A stretch of DNA of 64,000 nt, taken from NCBI GenBank assembly GCA_021464415.1, contig CM038468.1, positions 31,298,969 through 31,362,968 on the forward strand, read 5' to 3'. The stretch's first letter is position 1. Each line of letters starts with the position of its first letter. Below the pieces are notes generated by a model that was given only the letters and a program-made list of their open reading frames with translations, did not search any database and was not told where the DNA came from. Below, piece after piece: positions 34,493 through 44,715 of this stretch. The translations under genes and the position numbers were made by a program. The stretch is from Lonicera japonica (lineage: Eukaryota > Streptophyta > Magnoliopsida > Dipsacales > Caprifoliaceae).

Positions 34493-34903
34493 ACAAGGGA
34501 AAATATCTAAGAACATTAATCCCCAAAATAAGGCAAAAAAGGAGCAGGTGGTTAGCGTCCTTGCCAGGACATGATCGATCATGGAAGTGCATTGCTTGCA
34601 GGAATTTGGTCCCATGATCCATAAAGTTTATAGCCATGATTGATCATGGTTCTGGGAGTTCTTCACTCAGCACTTTGCAAGCCTCCAAGCTTACTCTTGA
34701 ACAATTTATGTAATGCCACTGTATCCCATTCCTACAAACACATAGAAAACTACAAAATATACACCAACTTGGGCCAAATTATATGCAAAACTCGCTAAGG
34801 CACTCATCTCGAGATAAATAAATAATTCAGCAAAGTTAGAACAATAAACGTATCAAGCGGCTCTGGGAAAGAGTTTATGCATGACAATATTATGCGTTTA
34901 TCA
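34493..34903 (-). repeat. Gypsy-3 3' LTR fragment
   Basis: On the minus strand it starts TGATAAACGCATAATATTG at 34903 and aligns with the first part of the Gypsy-2 LTR. It contains CATGATCGATCATG (34570-34583) and CCATGATTGATCATGG (34634-34649), plus a worn half copy near 34611. It stops at the sequence matching TTTTCCTTGT of the Gypsy-2 LTR (about 33260), where the end of Gypsy-2 abuts. Confidence 0.88.
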
Positions 34904-36390
34904 ACTCCCCTCAACTTATCTCTTGCCAGTCCCTTAGCAAGACGAAAAAAATATAATAATTACAAAAGCACTACACTACACAAAAAGTTATTAACTTCTA
35001 AGTTCCCTTAGAAGACGAGTTGCTTCTCGTGAAGCTTTTCATAAATGATATCTACAAACATCAGAAGTTTGATTATGATCAATAATTAAGAATGAAGATT
35101 TCAACTTTCAATTTGCAAAGTAAAAGGCATTACTATCATTATCTCTAGAATGATGGACATTTGAAAGATCATATAATTCGCCTATCTCCTTTAGAACACA
35201 ATCCCATGTTTCCCAATGCTCACATACTAGACTTCGGATCAACCAATTCAAAATAAACACAAAGAGTTATAATTATTAGATAAGGAAAAGAGAACTTTTT
35301 CAAAAACAAAAACTCCAAAATTTGTCGATTCTAAACACTTTCTTTATCTTTTACTTGGAAATTTCGCTAAATTAGTTCAGGACGGTTTTCATCTCTATGG
35401 GGGGCAGCGGTCTCACTATATAAAATCTACATTATATGCTCGTTTATTGAGCTTAAAGGAAGCTATTCATCTTTTCCCATATGGTAACCTTTACCCATCC
35501 ATAATATTTGACAAAGAGACTTAAAATTTAGTCAAGTGAAGATTTAAGTTAATATTAGGATAAAAAAGTCATCCAAGTTTTTCAAAATGCCATGCTTTTG
35601 TCCTCTAATTGGAGGATCTTTTCAAAAGAGCTTCCATCATTTTTGGACAAAAGTTTCCCTTCTCTCAATGAAAATAAATCTAAGTGTTATTACCGAATTA
35701 GAAATAACCAAAGCAATCTATCATATGGAACAGGAAATATAATGGGATATGAGTCTAAATGTAGCAAGGTAATTTAGATTATCATTCAAATTCCTATATA
35801 GATCAAAAAATTCATGCCAAAAGCTAATGAAACAATAGTTATCATTTGATCACAAAATCAATTCATTCATCAAATTTCAAACTTCACAAAAAAAATTGAA
35901 CACATCTCTTTAACTCATGGAAATAAACAAAAGAAAGCCAAATATATACAAAACATGAAATGCTTACCCCCCCTCCCTAACTTGAATGAAACATTGTCCT
36001 CAATGGAAAGAGAACAAGAAGGGCACAGAACGTTTTCTTTGGCTAAGATTTCCATGAAGATAAAACAATAGAGCATGCTCAACAAAAATCCATACATACA
36101 ATTAAACGATAAATGGATTAGAATTAGACTTAGAAAAAACCATAACATTAAACCATTAAAAACCGAATTCTAAAGGTAACATCATGTCTAAATTCTAATA
36201 CAACCGAAAAGAAATAAAATAAAAATAAGCATAAATATAAATAAATAGAGTTTACAGGATAATCAAACTATCACATGTTGGAGGGTGGGGGTGGTGGGAA
36301 ACATCCATAGAGCTGCTCAAATTACTGGCGGATAAACTCCTGCATCATTGCCATCTGCTCTTGTACCCGGGTCGCTATATGTGTAGCTAT
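34904..36390 (-). other. Gypsy-3 3' non-coding region
   Basis: Matches 31504-32889 in reverse. It contains the hairpin CATTGTCCTCAATG (35992-36005) and the pyrimidine run that corresponds to the G tract (35967-35977), at nearly the same distance (about 1.09 kb) from the LTR. Short open frames here, for example around 35915-36148, only run across conserved non-coding sequence. Confidence 0.8.
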
Positions 36391-37680
36391 CTATGCCTCA
36401 ACCCTAGCCTCTACCTTGGCTGCAATGTCACCCTCCAACCTATCTTGGCGCAGCGCCAGAATCTTAACCCTTTTATTGATTCCAGTGAAGCCCGCATGCA
36501 TCATCAAGGTTATCTGCTTCAGCTGGGCTCGAACCACTTCCATGTTATCATATACCGGCTCTGTGTCTGCCTTGCATCTATGCCTCAAAGGACCCAGAAC
36601 ATCGTCCCTTGCTTCTTCAGGCACTTCGTCTTCGAGATCATCACCCGATGGTGGAACAACATAAAGACTTGGCCTGTTTCTCAATTAACCGGTGGCTCGA
36701 GCTTGAGTGGATTTGTTGGTTGGAGTGCGCTGCATTTTCTTAACATCGGTGTCCCTTTCTTGGACACCAGCTTCCAAACAGATACGGGTTATCAAAACAC
36801 CAAATTTAATCGTCTCGTTATGTGCCACCATATCGTAAATTTTGGTGATTTCTCGCATTATGTAGCGAACCAAACAACGTGGCCTATTACGAGCAATGAA
36901 ATACATAACATAAGCATGTTATGAATATAAATGTTTGATATGCGAAGTGGGGTCTAGTAGATTCGTGACAACGAGCCATAGATTAGCTAAATTATTCCTA
37001 TCAAATTAAAGGATAATCCAAGTCATAGGACGGCTAGCTAAAAATGTGGCTAATTCATCGTTCGTAGGGTATGGGATCCTAGATGGATGGGGCAATTCGT
37101 AGACATCGTCCGGCAATGCCGGTATTCTAGTGACTCTACTAACTACCTCAATATTGAAAGGTACAAACCTCCCATGCACATGGGCAACAAATGAATATTG
37201 AGCATTTGGTACTTGCACTAAACTTGCAATAAATTCATGACATAAAGTGAGATTGCATTGGTTATCTGTTTGTAGCAAATATTGTACCCATCCCTCGTGC
37301 CTCTCGAATGCCCCAAGTTGCGAAAAATCATCCAACGTACCGATGAAAATCGGTATCTCAATCATTACAGCCTGACTTTTGAAGGCGTAGTTCCACCAAT
37401 CATGATCTTGTCGACTCTAGAACCCGCGATACCCACCCCTCACTACTTGAAGAACCTCAGACTTGTTGACCGGCTCAATAGAGGCCATTGATGTGGATTG
37501 AAGTGTTTTGAAATGGATTGGTAGAGAAAAATTTCGAGATGGGGAGATTAAGTTCGAAATTGGTGGTGAGGTCTCGAAATGGGTTTTCGAGAGAGAAATA
37601 GGCAATTTTGAGGTGGAAGTAAGATTTAGGAAGGAATCAGAGTGAGATGGAGGTGTATTTGGGAGGGATTGGTTTGACAT
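36391..37680 (-). pseudogene. Gypsy-3 extra ORF in env position
   Basis: Minus-strand reading starts near 37680 with a Ser/Pro-rich leader (MSNQSLPNTPPSHSDS), followed by PIFIGTLDDFSQLGAFERHE, NQCNLTLCHEFIASLVQV, PNAQYSFVAHVHGRFVPFN, TRIPALPDDVYELP and LATFLASRPMTWI (to 37006). It then reads RYIMREITKIYDMVAHNETI and TRICLEAGVQERD (36906-36685), and a coiled-coil-like tail (36684-36391). A few stops and frameshifts separate these blocks. The leader contains a C-rich, CCCTCT-rich stretch upstream, suggesting a transcript of its own. No transmembrane segment is visible, so 'env' describes position only. Confidence 0.65.
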
Positions 37681-37800
37681 GATGATGTGGGAAGGTTTTG
37701 AGGAGAGGAGATGGAGAGAAATATGGTTTCAATTGGAGAAGAAAAGAAGAGGGGATGCAAAATGGGTGGAGGAGTTACGGCTGCTCTGTTTTAAGTTTAA

Positions 37801-37923
37801 TCCATGATCGATCATGGAAGTGCACTGCCAGCCCACGGCGTGCACCATGATCGATCATGGTTATGCCCATGATCGATTATGAAACTCACTGCCAGTCTTT
37901 TTTTTTTACCCATGATCGATCAT
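37801..37923. repeat. Internal palindrome cluster CCATGATCGATCATGG, four copies (Gypsy-3)
   Basis: TCCATGATCGATCATGGA (37801-37818), ACCATGATCGATCATGGT (37844-37861), CATGATCGATTATG (37868-37881, one change) and CATGATCGATCATG (37910-37923). It lies between pol and the extra ORF, about 120 bp upstream of that ORF's first ATG, at the same place as in Gypsy-2. Confidence 0.95.
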
Positions 37924-38090
37924 GCCCCTACTCAATCACTCTTATAGCATTTTTATTATTATTATTTTCACCGCATGGCTACCGCTTCTTAGTCTGCAAA
38001 TTTTCGATTACACCCAAAACTCTGATAAAAAATTCCTGAAACCCTAAAAATACAAACAAAAATATTATTTACAAAATTGAACCATGCTTT

Positions 38091-39197
38091 TTAGGCATAG
38101 GTCGGGTCTTCAAAAGGGGTGGACTCCTCTTGAGGCGGGAATTCCAAAAACGGCTTAAGGCATTGTCCATTCACTTTGAACACAAAGTCAATTTTGGGAT
38201 CTTCAACATTCACGGCCCCAAAAAGGAATACATGTCTAACAATGTATGGGCCAGTCCAACGAAATTTCAACTTTCTCGGGAAGAGATGCAAATGCGTGTT
38301 ATAAACTAGAACTTTGTGCCCAAGTTTGAATTATTTTCTAAGAATTGATTTATCATGAAAATTTTTGGTACGTTCTTTGCTTATCTTAGTGTTATCATAC
38401 GCATCTCTTTGCAATTCATCAATCTTGTCGATTTATAACTTATGGTCAAGCCCGGCTTTTTCCAAATCAAAATTAAGTATCTTAGTTGCCCAGTATAATT
38501 TATCTTCTAGTTCCACGGGCAAATGACATGGTTTTTCATAGACAATCCTATAGGGAGACATATCTAGAGTTCTTTTATACGTAGTACGGTAAGCCCAAAG
38601 TGCATTGGTGAGTCTTAAAGACCAATCATTGCGGTACGGATACATCATTTTCTCTAAGATCTGCTTGATATCCCAATTGGCTAACTTGGCTTGATCGTTA
38701 GTTTGCGGATGATAAGAGAACGATACTTAATGGTTTACACCATACTATTGCATCAAAGATTGAAATGGTTTATTACAAAAGTGAGTACCGCCATTGCTTA
38801 TTATTCCCTTAGGAATGCTAAAACGTGCAAGAATGTGATCTTTCAAGAATTGAATCACAACTTTGTGATCATTTTTCTTGCATGCTTGGGCTTCCAACCA
38901 TTTTGAAAAGTAATCTACGAAAACTAAAATGTAAAGGTTATCGTAGGATGATGGGAACGGTCCTATAAAGTCAATGCCCCAACAATCAAAGATTTCGATC
39001 ATCAGAATGGGATTGAGTGGCATCATGTTCTTCTTGGAGATCCTTCCAAGAATCTGGTATCTTTGATATGTGTTGCAATAGCGTTGTGTGTCCTTAAAGA
39101 GCGATGGCCAATACAGTCCGCTTTGCAAAACTTTGGCGGTAGTCTTCTTCACCGAGAAATGTCCCCCACAAGCTTTCGAAAGGCAGAAGGACAACAC
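38091..39197 (-). pseudogene. Gypsy-3 integrase
   Basis: Minus strand from 39197: zinc region FCLSKACGGHF and CNTYQRYQ (second Cys pair damaged), then the core. The first Asp is intact in FDCWGIDFIGPF, the second is Asn in ISNGGTHF, and the Glu position is Lys (NDQAKLAN in place of a typical AELAN motif). The end (38291-38091) is the conserved GPYIVRHVFLFGAVNV and FVFKVNGQ region. Frames break near 38745, 38650 and 38430. Catalysis is impossible as read. Confidence 0.87.
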
Positions 39198-40361
39198 TCT
39201 CTCAACTTCCTTATCAGGAATGCATCTATAGATAATCTAATCCGCACAATACTTAAACAAATATGGTTCATAGCAAAAGAACCAACCCACTTTGCTCAAG
39301 AATCTTTCTCGGTTGTGGTGTAATTCATTTGAGCGTCGTTCAACATTCAACTTTCATAGTAGATTACACTCGATTTCTTTTCTTTTCGTTGACCAAGAAC
39401 TGCTCCAACCGCATAGTCACTAGTGTCATACATAAGCTCAAAAGGAAAGGTCCAATCTAGTGTCTGCATTATCGAAGCAGTAGTGGGCATATGCTTTAGT
39501 AAGGTAAACGCTTCTTCACAATTGGCGTCCCATTCAAAAGGTGCCTTCTCGAGGAGAAGATTGCATATTGGCTTGGAAATGGAACTGAAGTTCTTAATAA
39601 ACCTCCTATAAAACCTGGCATGTCTCAGAAAGGATTGGACATTTTTCAAATTCTTGGGTGTAAGAAGCTTGGCAATCAACTAGATATTCGCTTTGTCCAT
39701 TTTAATTCCCTTAAAAGAAATAATATGCGCCAACACGATACCTTTGGTAACCATGAAATAGCATTTCTCCCAATTCAACACTAATTTTTTCTCAACACAT
39801 CTTTCCAAAACCTGTTTTAGGTTAGTCAAACAATTGTCGAATGACTTACTATAGACGGTAAAGCCATCCATAAAAACTTCCAAAGTCCTTTCTATCATAT
39901 CGCTAAAGATACTTAGCATACACTATTGGAAAATTTTTGATGCGTTACATAGACCAAAAGGCATCCTTCGATAAGATAAGGTGCCAAAAGGATATGTAAA
40001 GGTGATTTTCTCTTAATCATCTAGGTCAATCTCGATTTGATTATACCCCAAAAAACCCTCGAGGAACGAGTAAAATTCATGGCCTGCTACACTCTCTAGA
40101 GTTTGATCTAAAAAGGGGAGTGAAAAATGATCTTTATGAGTCTTCTCGTGGAGTTTACGGAAGTCAATGCACATTCGCCACCCGATGGTGACTCTTTCTG
40201 AACCAATTCGTTTGATTCATTTTGACTACCCTAAGACCCAATTTTTTTGATACCACTTGAGTTGGACTAATCCATTTATTATCCGAGATTAGATAGATGA
40301 TATTTGCATTCAATAATTTTAACACCTCGTTCCTAACCACCTCTTGCATGTTAAGATTCAA
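39198..40361 (-). pseudogene. Gypsy-3 reverse transcriptase and RNase H
   Basis: Blocks in order on the minus strand: MQEVVRNEVLKLL and DNKWISPTQVVSKKLGL (40361 on), LSIFSDMIERTLEVFMDGF (39919 on; the catalytic FMDDF is FMDGF, so one Asp is lost), NWEKCYFMVTKG, ARFYRRFIKNFSSISKPICN (39679 on) and DTSDYAVGAVLGQRKEKK of RNase H. Several frameshifts, and part of RNase H between 39347 and 39200 is lost. Confidence 0.85.
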
Positions 40362-41068
40362 CCGGCGTTTTCTTTGATGTTTTTGACCCGTCCTCTAAGT
40401 GAATTTTATGTGTACAAATTAATGAGCTTATTCCTTGGAGGTTAGCAAGAGTCCAACTAAAAGCTTTTTTGTATTTACTAATAAATTAACTAACTTTACC
40501 TTTTGATCATCCGAGAGTTCGGACGAGATATTGATAGGGTAAGTGTTGGAAGCTCCTAAGAAAACATACTTCAAGTTGTTTGACAATGGCTTGAGTTCCA
40601 TTTGTCCTTCAAGCTTATTAGTGGAAGGTGGTGTGTTTTCTTCTTTCTTCGAGAATTCATCCTATTTGATAAACAAAGAAAACACTTGCATACATTCCTC
40701 AGGTTCATCGGAAATGGTTAGAAAACCTTCCACTGAATCTGATTCAAAAGTCGCTATGAAGTGGTTTTGGATACAGGACTCTATCATGTTCACTTTCATC
40801 ATCATCATCATCATCATCATCATTATCATCTCTTTGATTGGTCAAAAAGAACACATTTAGCTCTAAAGTCATGTTTTCAAAAACTAACTTGACTATTCTG
40901 TTCTTACAATTTATAATGGCATTAGAAGTGGTAAGAAATTGTCGCCTAAGGATGATCGAAATCTTGTCAGCGGGATTTGACACCGGTTGCATGTCAAGGA
41001 TGATGAAATCAACAGAAAAGTACATCCTCGACTACCTCTCTTGGGATCTTAACGGATCGGTCCCCTAA
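40362..41068 (-). pseudogene. Gypsy-3 protease C-terminal part and linker
   Basis: Contains MYFSVDFIILDMQPVSNP, IILRRQFLTTSNAIINCKN and LELNVF (41025 on), which follow the protease core in this family. A trinucleotide run (40797-40822) has expanded here and would encode eight or more Asp in a row; Gypsy-1 has only a few acidic residues at the same place (QDDFDDEIE). Confidence 0.75.
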
Positions 41069-41839
41069 TTAAATTGTTACCTTCGTAGGTTTCAATTCTT
41101 TCAACCCCAATTGTTGGTATACAAAAATTGGGAGCACGTTCACACTTGCTCTCAAATCTAGCAAAGCATTTTTTATCCTACAATTCCTTATTACACATGA
41201 AATTGTGGGACAGCCAGGGTCTTTAAACTTAAGGGCTCTTGTGCCTTGCATGATGGAGCTTACTTGCTCCGCCATGAAGGCCTTCTTCTTAACATTCAAC
41301 CTTCGTTTTGTCATGTATAAGTCTTTGAGGAATTTAGCATACAAAGGTATCTGCTTGACCGCGCCAAGCAACGAATTGTTAATTTTTACTTGCTGAAATA
41401 CATCCAAAATCTCGGCATTAGATTTGGATGGTTGGTTCAATCTTTCCAGGAAAGGAACCTTAATTCCATTCTTGATTTTCTCAAAATCTTCATTTCCTTG
41501 TTTCTCTTCCTCTTTCTTCTTCTCCTCTATCACAACTTTTTTAACCTTTGACTCCTCAACACTCATAGACTCGACTATGTCCGCTACCTTGGGGGTTTTA
41601 GGAGCAATAGTTTTATCTACCACTTTCCCACTTAGTAGTATCGTGATGGATTTGAGTTCTTCTAATTTGGTACTAGGCTCTCCTCCTTCTATAACTAGAG
41701 CTTGGCCTCTAGGGTTAACTAAAGGTTGATTCGGGAATTTTCCCTTCTCTTGAGTTACTAGGGTGGTGGTGAGCTTAGATATTTGGGTTTTTAACTCACC
41801 CACATCACTATCCGTCTTATCCACAAAAGTTCTTAACAA
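41069..41839 (-). pseudogene. Gypsy-3 gag C-terminus and aspartic protease
   Basis: An open stretch of about 256 codons: NPRGQALVIEGGEPSTK, a Lys/Glu-rich part, then KQIPLYAKFLKDLYMTKRRL and the protease site ALLDLRASVNVLPIFVYQQ. The active site normally reads DLGA or D-S/T-G-A; Gly is Arg here, so it is probably dead. The same Gln that links gag to protease is a stop in Gypsy-1. Confidence 0.8.
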
Positions 41840-42847
41840 AGCTTTTAATTTTTGGTTTTGGTTTTGTGGTAGAGCGAAAGAGTTTTGAGGTTGTTGTTGC
41901 CTTTGGTTTTTATGATATTGGCTATGGTTCTGACTTTGATTTCCTCGCTAACTGAAATTAGAGTGATTCTTCCATCCCTTATTGTACTTTTATGAATAAG
42001 GGTCGTTTTGTTGACGGTTTTGGTTGTACTGATTTAATGTATTGACTTGGGCGGGGTTTTTTAGGACTTCTCGAAAAGCGAGAATGGTAGGGCAATCCTC
42101 GGTTGTGTGTCCCAAATTTTCACAAATGACACATAACTGACTCGATGATACTAAATTGACCTCTCTAAGCTTACTTGTCTCCATTAACTCTACATTCTTA
42201 GACAATTGGAACAATCTTGCACCTATATCATCTTCGTTAAAAATTTGGTACAACCCACGCTTCCCCGAATTTTTGGCCTTAGGTTCCACGGTATAGTTGT
42301 TCTATTTTGGGCACCTTCCACTAATTCATCAAAATATAACAAAGCCTCATCAGGGTGTTTGCTCAAAAATTGACCATTACATATTTTCTCAACAAACGTA
42401 GGCATTCAACGGTGAGAGATTCATAGAAAAAACTAACAAGGCTCCAAGTTTCGTGACCATGGTGAGGGTATGCGTTTAAAAGCTCCTTGTATCTTTCCCA
42501 ACACTTGTAGAAACTTTCGTTTTCTTTTAGTGAAAAATTGGATATCGCTCTTCCTAAAGCATTGATCCTATGGACAGGAAATATTTTTTATAAAAACTCC
42601 ACTTGAAGCTCTTACCAAGACCGAATTAATTGATGTCTCTGAGCATTTAACCAAATTTTTTCTTTATCTTTTAAGGAGAACGGAAAGAGTTTTAAACGCA
42701 TGACATCCGCATCAATGTTTGCCTCACGAAATGTGGAGCAGATTTCTTCAAAGTATTTCAAGTGTAAATATGGGTTTTCAGACTCCATACCGTGAAAAGA
42801 ATGGATATGTTAAAGTATACGCAGTTTGAAAGAGAAAGCGCCCTTTT
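41840..42847 (-). pseudogene. Gypsy-3 gag (5'-truncated)
   Basis: Minus strand from 42847: ESENPYLHLKYFEEICSTF, LKLFPFSLKDKEKIWLN and ENESFYKCWERYKELLNAYP (retrotransposon gag core), then the zinc knuckle CVICENLGHTTEDC (CX2CX4HX4C, about 42130-42090). Multiple stops. The gag start and the 5' LTR are missing, replaced at 42848 by host backbone. Confidence 0.82.
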
Positions 42848-42848
42848 G

Positions 42849-43015
42849 TTTGAAAGAAATAAATCAAATTCCATTTGATTATTTATTTTTACTGCAAGTC
42901 TAAAAAGATCGTTAATTACTTCTTCCCAATTGTTGGCTGCAAATGCTTATGTTGATATATATGTCATATGACATATTATTGTCATTCATGTAAATTGATA
43001 AAGTTGGGATCAATC
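42849..43015 (+). pseudogene. 3' end of RING-CH gene copy 2
   Basis: Matches 12697-12867, that is the last codons and 3' flank of gene copy 1 (GAAATAAATCAAATTCCATT; GTTGGCTGCAAATGCTTATG). Only the end survives; Gypsy-3 gag begins directly to its left. With the 5' flank copy at 16510-17288, this suggests that the whole TE island 17289-42847 occupies the place of gene copy 2. Confidence 0.7.
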
Positions 43016-43769
43016 TTATTAGGGACAGTTCCAATAATAAGGGCAGTTTAAAATAATTTTTAAGTAAATCTAATAAGAGAGGGTTATTCTATTTATGTAA
43101 CTCACTATTTCCATTTTTATAATAAAATTTCACTCTATTATTTGACTAATGCTTAAAAATATATATTATTACAAGCAAAATTAACAATAGACGAGAGCCG
43201 TCCATGCTCCCCTTGAAAGGGGTTAATAGCCAAGGCAAAATTTTCTCATATTTTTCATAATATTTTTTCCTTAACTATCACTTAAAGAATTAATTTTTGG
43301 GACGTTATTGAAATCATGGATATCCCACACCTGCGTAATTTTTAACAGCCATGGCAAATGGGTAATTTTTATTAACGAGGAATTATTTATTACTCAATAT
43401 AATTAAATGATGTGTGGGTACCCATGCATGTAGGACAATTAAAAACCACGACTGTGAAGTGCCATGTAATCTGTAAACGGTCAATGGACAACTAACGTTA
43501 GGTTACCCAAAATAAAAATGTTGAAAAGGTATAATTTTAATTTTTTGCAAAATAAAATTGTATGTTATCTAAAGTTTTAAAAAAAAGTAAGTACATTGTA
43601 ATTTTTAATAATATACCCTATACAATACTTGACCTGATACGTACAAGAGTCATAGATATTGTTGGAGATGCTTTAAGGTAATGCATGGTTTGATAAAAAT
43701 TATGTAATCTCCCATTTAAGTAATTTTCTCCTGTAGATAAACACAACATGATCCTGGTCATGACTTTAC
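43016..43769. other. Backbone, non-coding
   Basis: AT-rich, with no coding sequence I can support. No MITE copy like the one at the matching place in copy 1 (12868-13572) is seen, so that MITE inserted after the duplication. Confidence 0.45.
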
Positions 43770-44715
43770 TGGGCTGGCCCCCTTCTTGGTTTGGGAGTAG
43801 GCTTGGGCTCATCAGTTTGTGCAAATAATAATAATATTATCTCAAACTTAAATATTTTTGTGCTACGTGAGTGGAGTTTTATCTTGAAATGCTTTTTTTA
43901 TTATATGGAAACACTAGTGTACTTATTAACCCTTATCGAGTCTTAAACTTTTTTCATGTAGAATCAATTGTTTGAGCCTTTCGTTTTCAAGAATAAGCCG
44001 CATCTTAAGAATATTGTTTCGTGAGAAATTCAAAAAAACATCCCAGCAAACCACCTTTTTCCAACTTTGAATAAATAAACAAAAAAAAAAATAGACAAAT
44101 TTATCTTCTAAAAAAAATGTTTGTCTAATTATTAGTATAATTTCTCATCTTTGTTGTAAAACGGATCATTAAGAATTAGGAAAATAATATTCATTAGAGT
44201 TTAGTTTAACAGATAATTACACGGAATATCTAAGTTATACATTTTAAGAATATATATAATTTATCAATTCATATGTTATGAATAACCAGTAATTGTAACA
44301 TTTCTAGTTATCCAATGAAAAATTTTGTGAGACGATCAAAGGAGACCCACATAATTATTGAAGGTTATATCACTTTTAATATGTAACAACCTAGTTTTGA
44401 TCTGTGTGAAAGTCAAGCATTAATTTCTCATTATTATTATTGTAATTAAATTTACAACTGTCAGGTTATCTCTTTCTACAGGTATCCCTAAATGTATATA
44501 TTTATTTATTGGGATAATTTTAAAGTTATTATATATATATATATGATATGGTCCCGTTAATTAATTAATTTCATGATATGATTAATATCGTTAAAGAAAT
44601 AATTTGTACGGTTAAGAATTTAAGTAGTTGGAGAAGCAGGAAAAGCATCCGGCCTGTTAATAATTCTTTAAATAGTCTCCCAATTGCAAATATTTAATGG
44701 GTTAATTTAAATAGA
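43770..44715. repeat. Segmental duplication D3, copy 3
   Basis: Direct-orientation match to 13690-15060, from CCCCTTCTTGGTTTGGGAGT through GTAAAACGGATC and TCATGATATGAT to AGTCTCCCAATTGCAAATAT. The last part of the unit is found 5.8 kb further on, at about 50470-50580, so the DNA between has been inserted. Confidence 0.8.

Larger units (their letters stand above)
34493..42847 (-). mobile_element. Gypsy-3: Athila-type element truncated at both ends
   Basis: Minus-strand order from right to left: gag, protease, RT/RNase H, integrase, palindrome cluster, extra ORF, 3' non-coding region, polypurine tract (34904-34919) and the first 411 bp of the 3' LTR. The LTR is cut at 34493 by the end of the Gypsy-2 LTR. 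The gag end is cut at about 42847, where host backbone begins, and there is no 5' LTR. It is the same subfamily as Gypsy-2, sharing LTR, palindromes and extra ORF, at roughly 80-90 percent identity by eye. Confidence 0.87.

Noticed and set aside
35915..36148. Hydrophobic minus-strand open frame, possible membrane protein
   Set aside because: It is the conserved 3' non-coding region of Gypsy-3 with the hairpin and G run; the homologous regions in Gypsy-1 and Gypsy-2 do not keep the frame.
36361..36924. 187-codon plus-strand open frame
   Set aside because: Antisense shadow of the Gypsy-3 extra ORF, which is conserved in Gypsy-2 on the sense strand.
41424..41729. Ser/Phe-rich plus-strand open frame
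   Set aside because: Antisense to the Gypsy-3 gag-protease frame.
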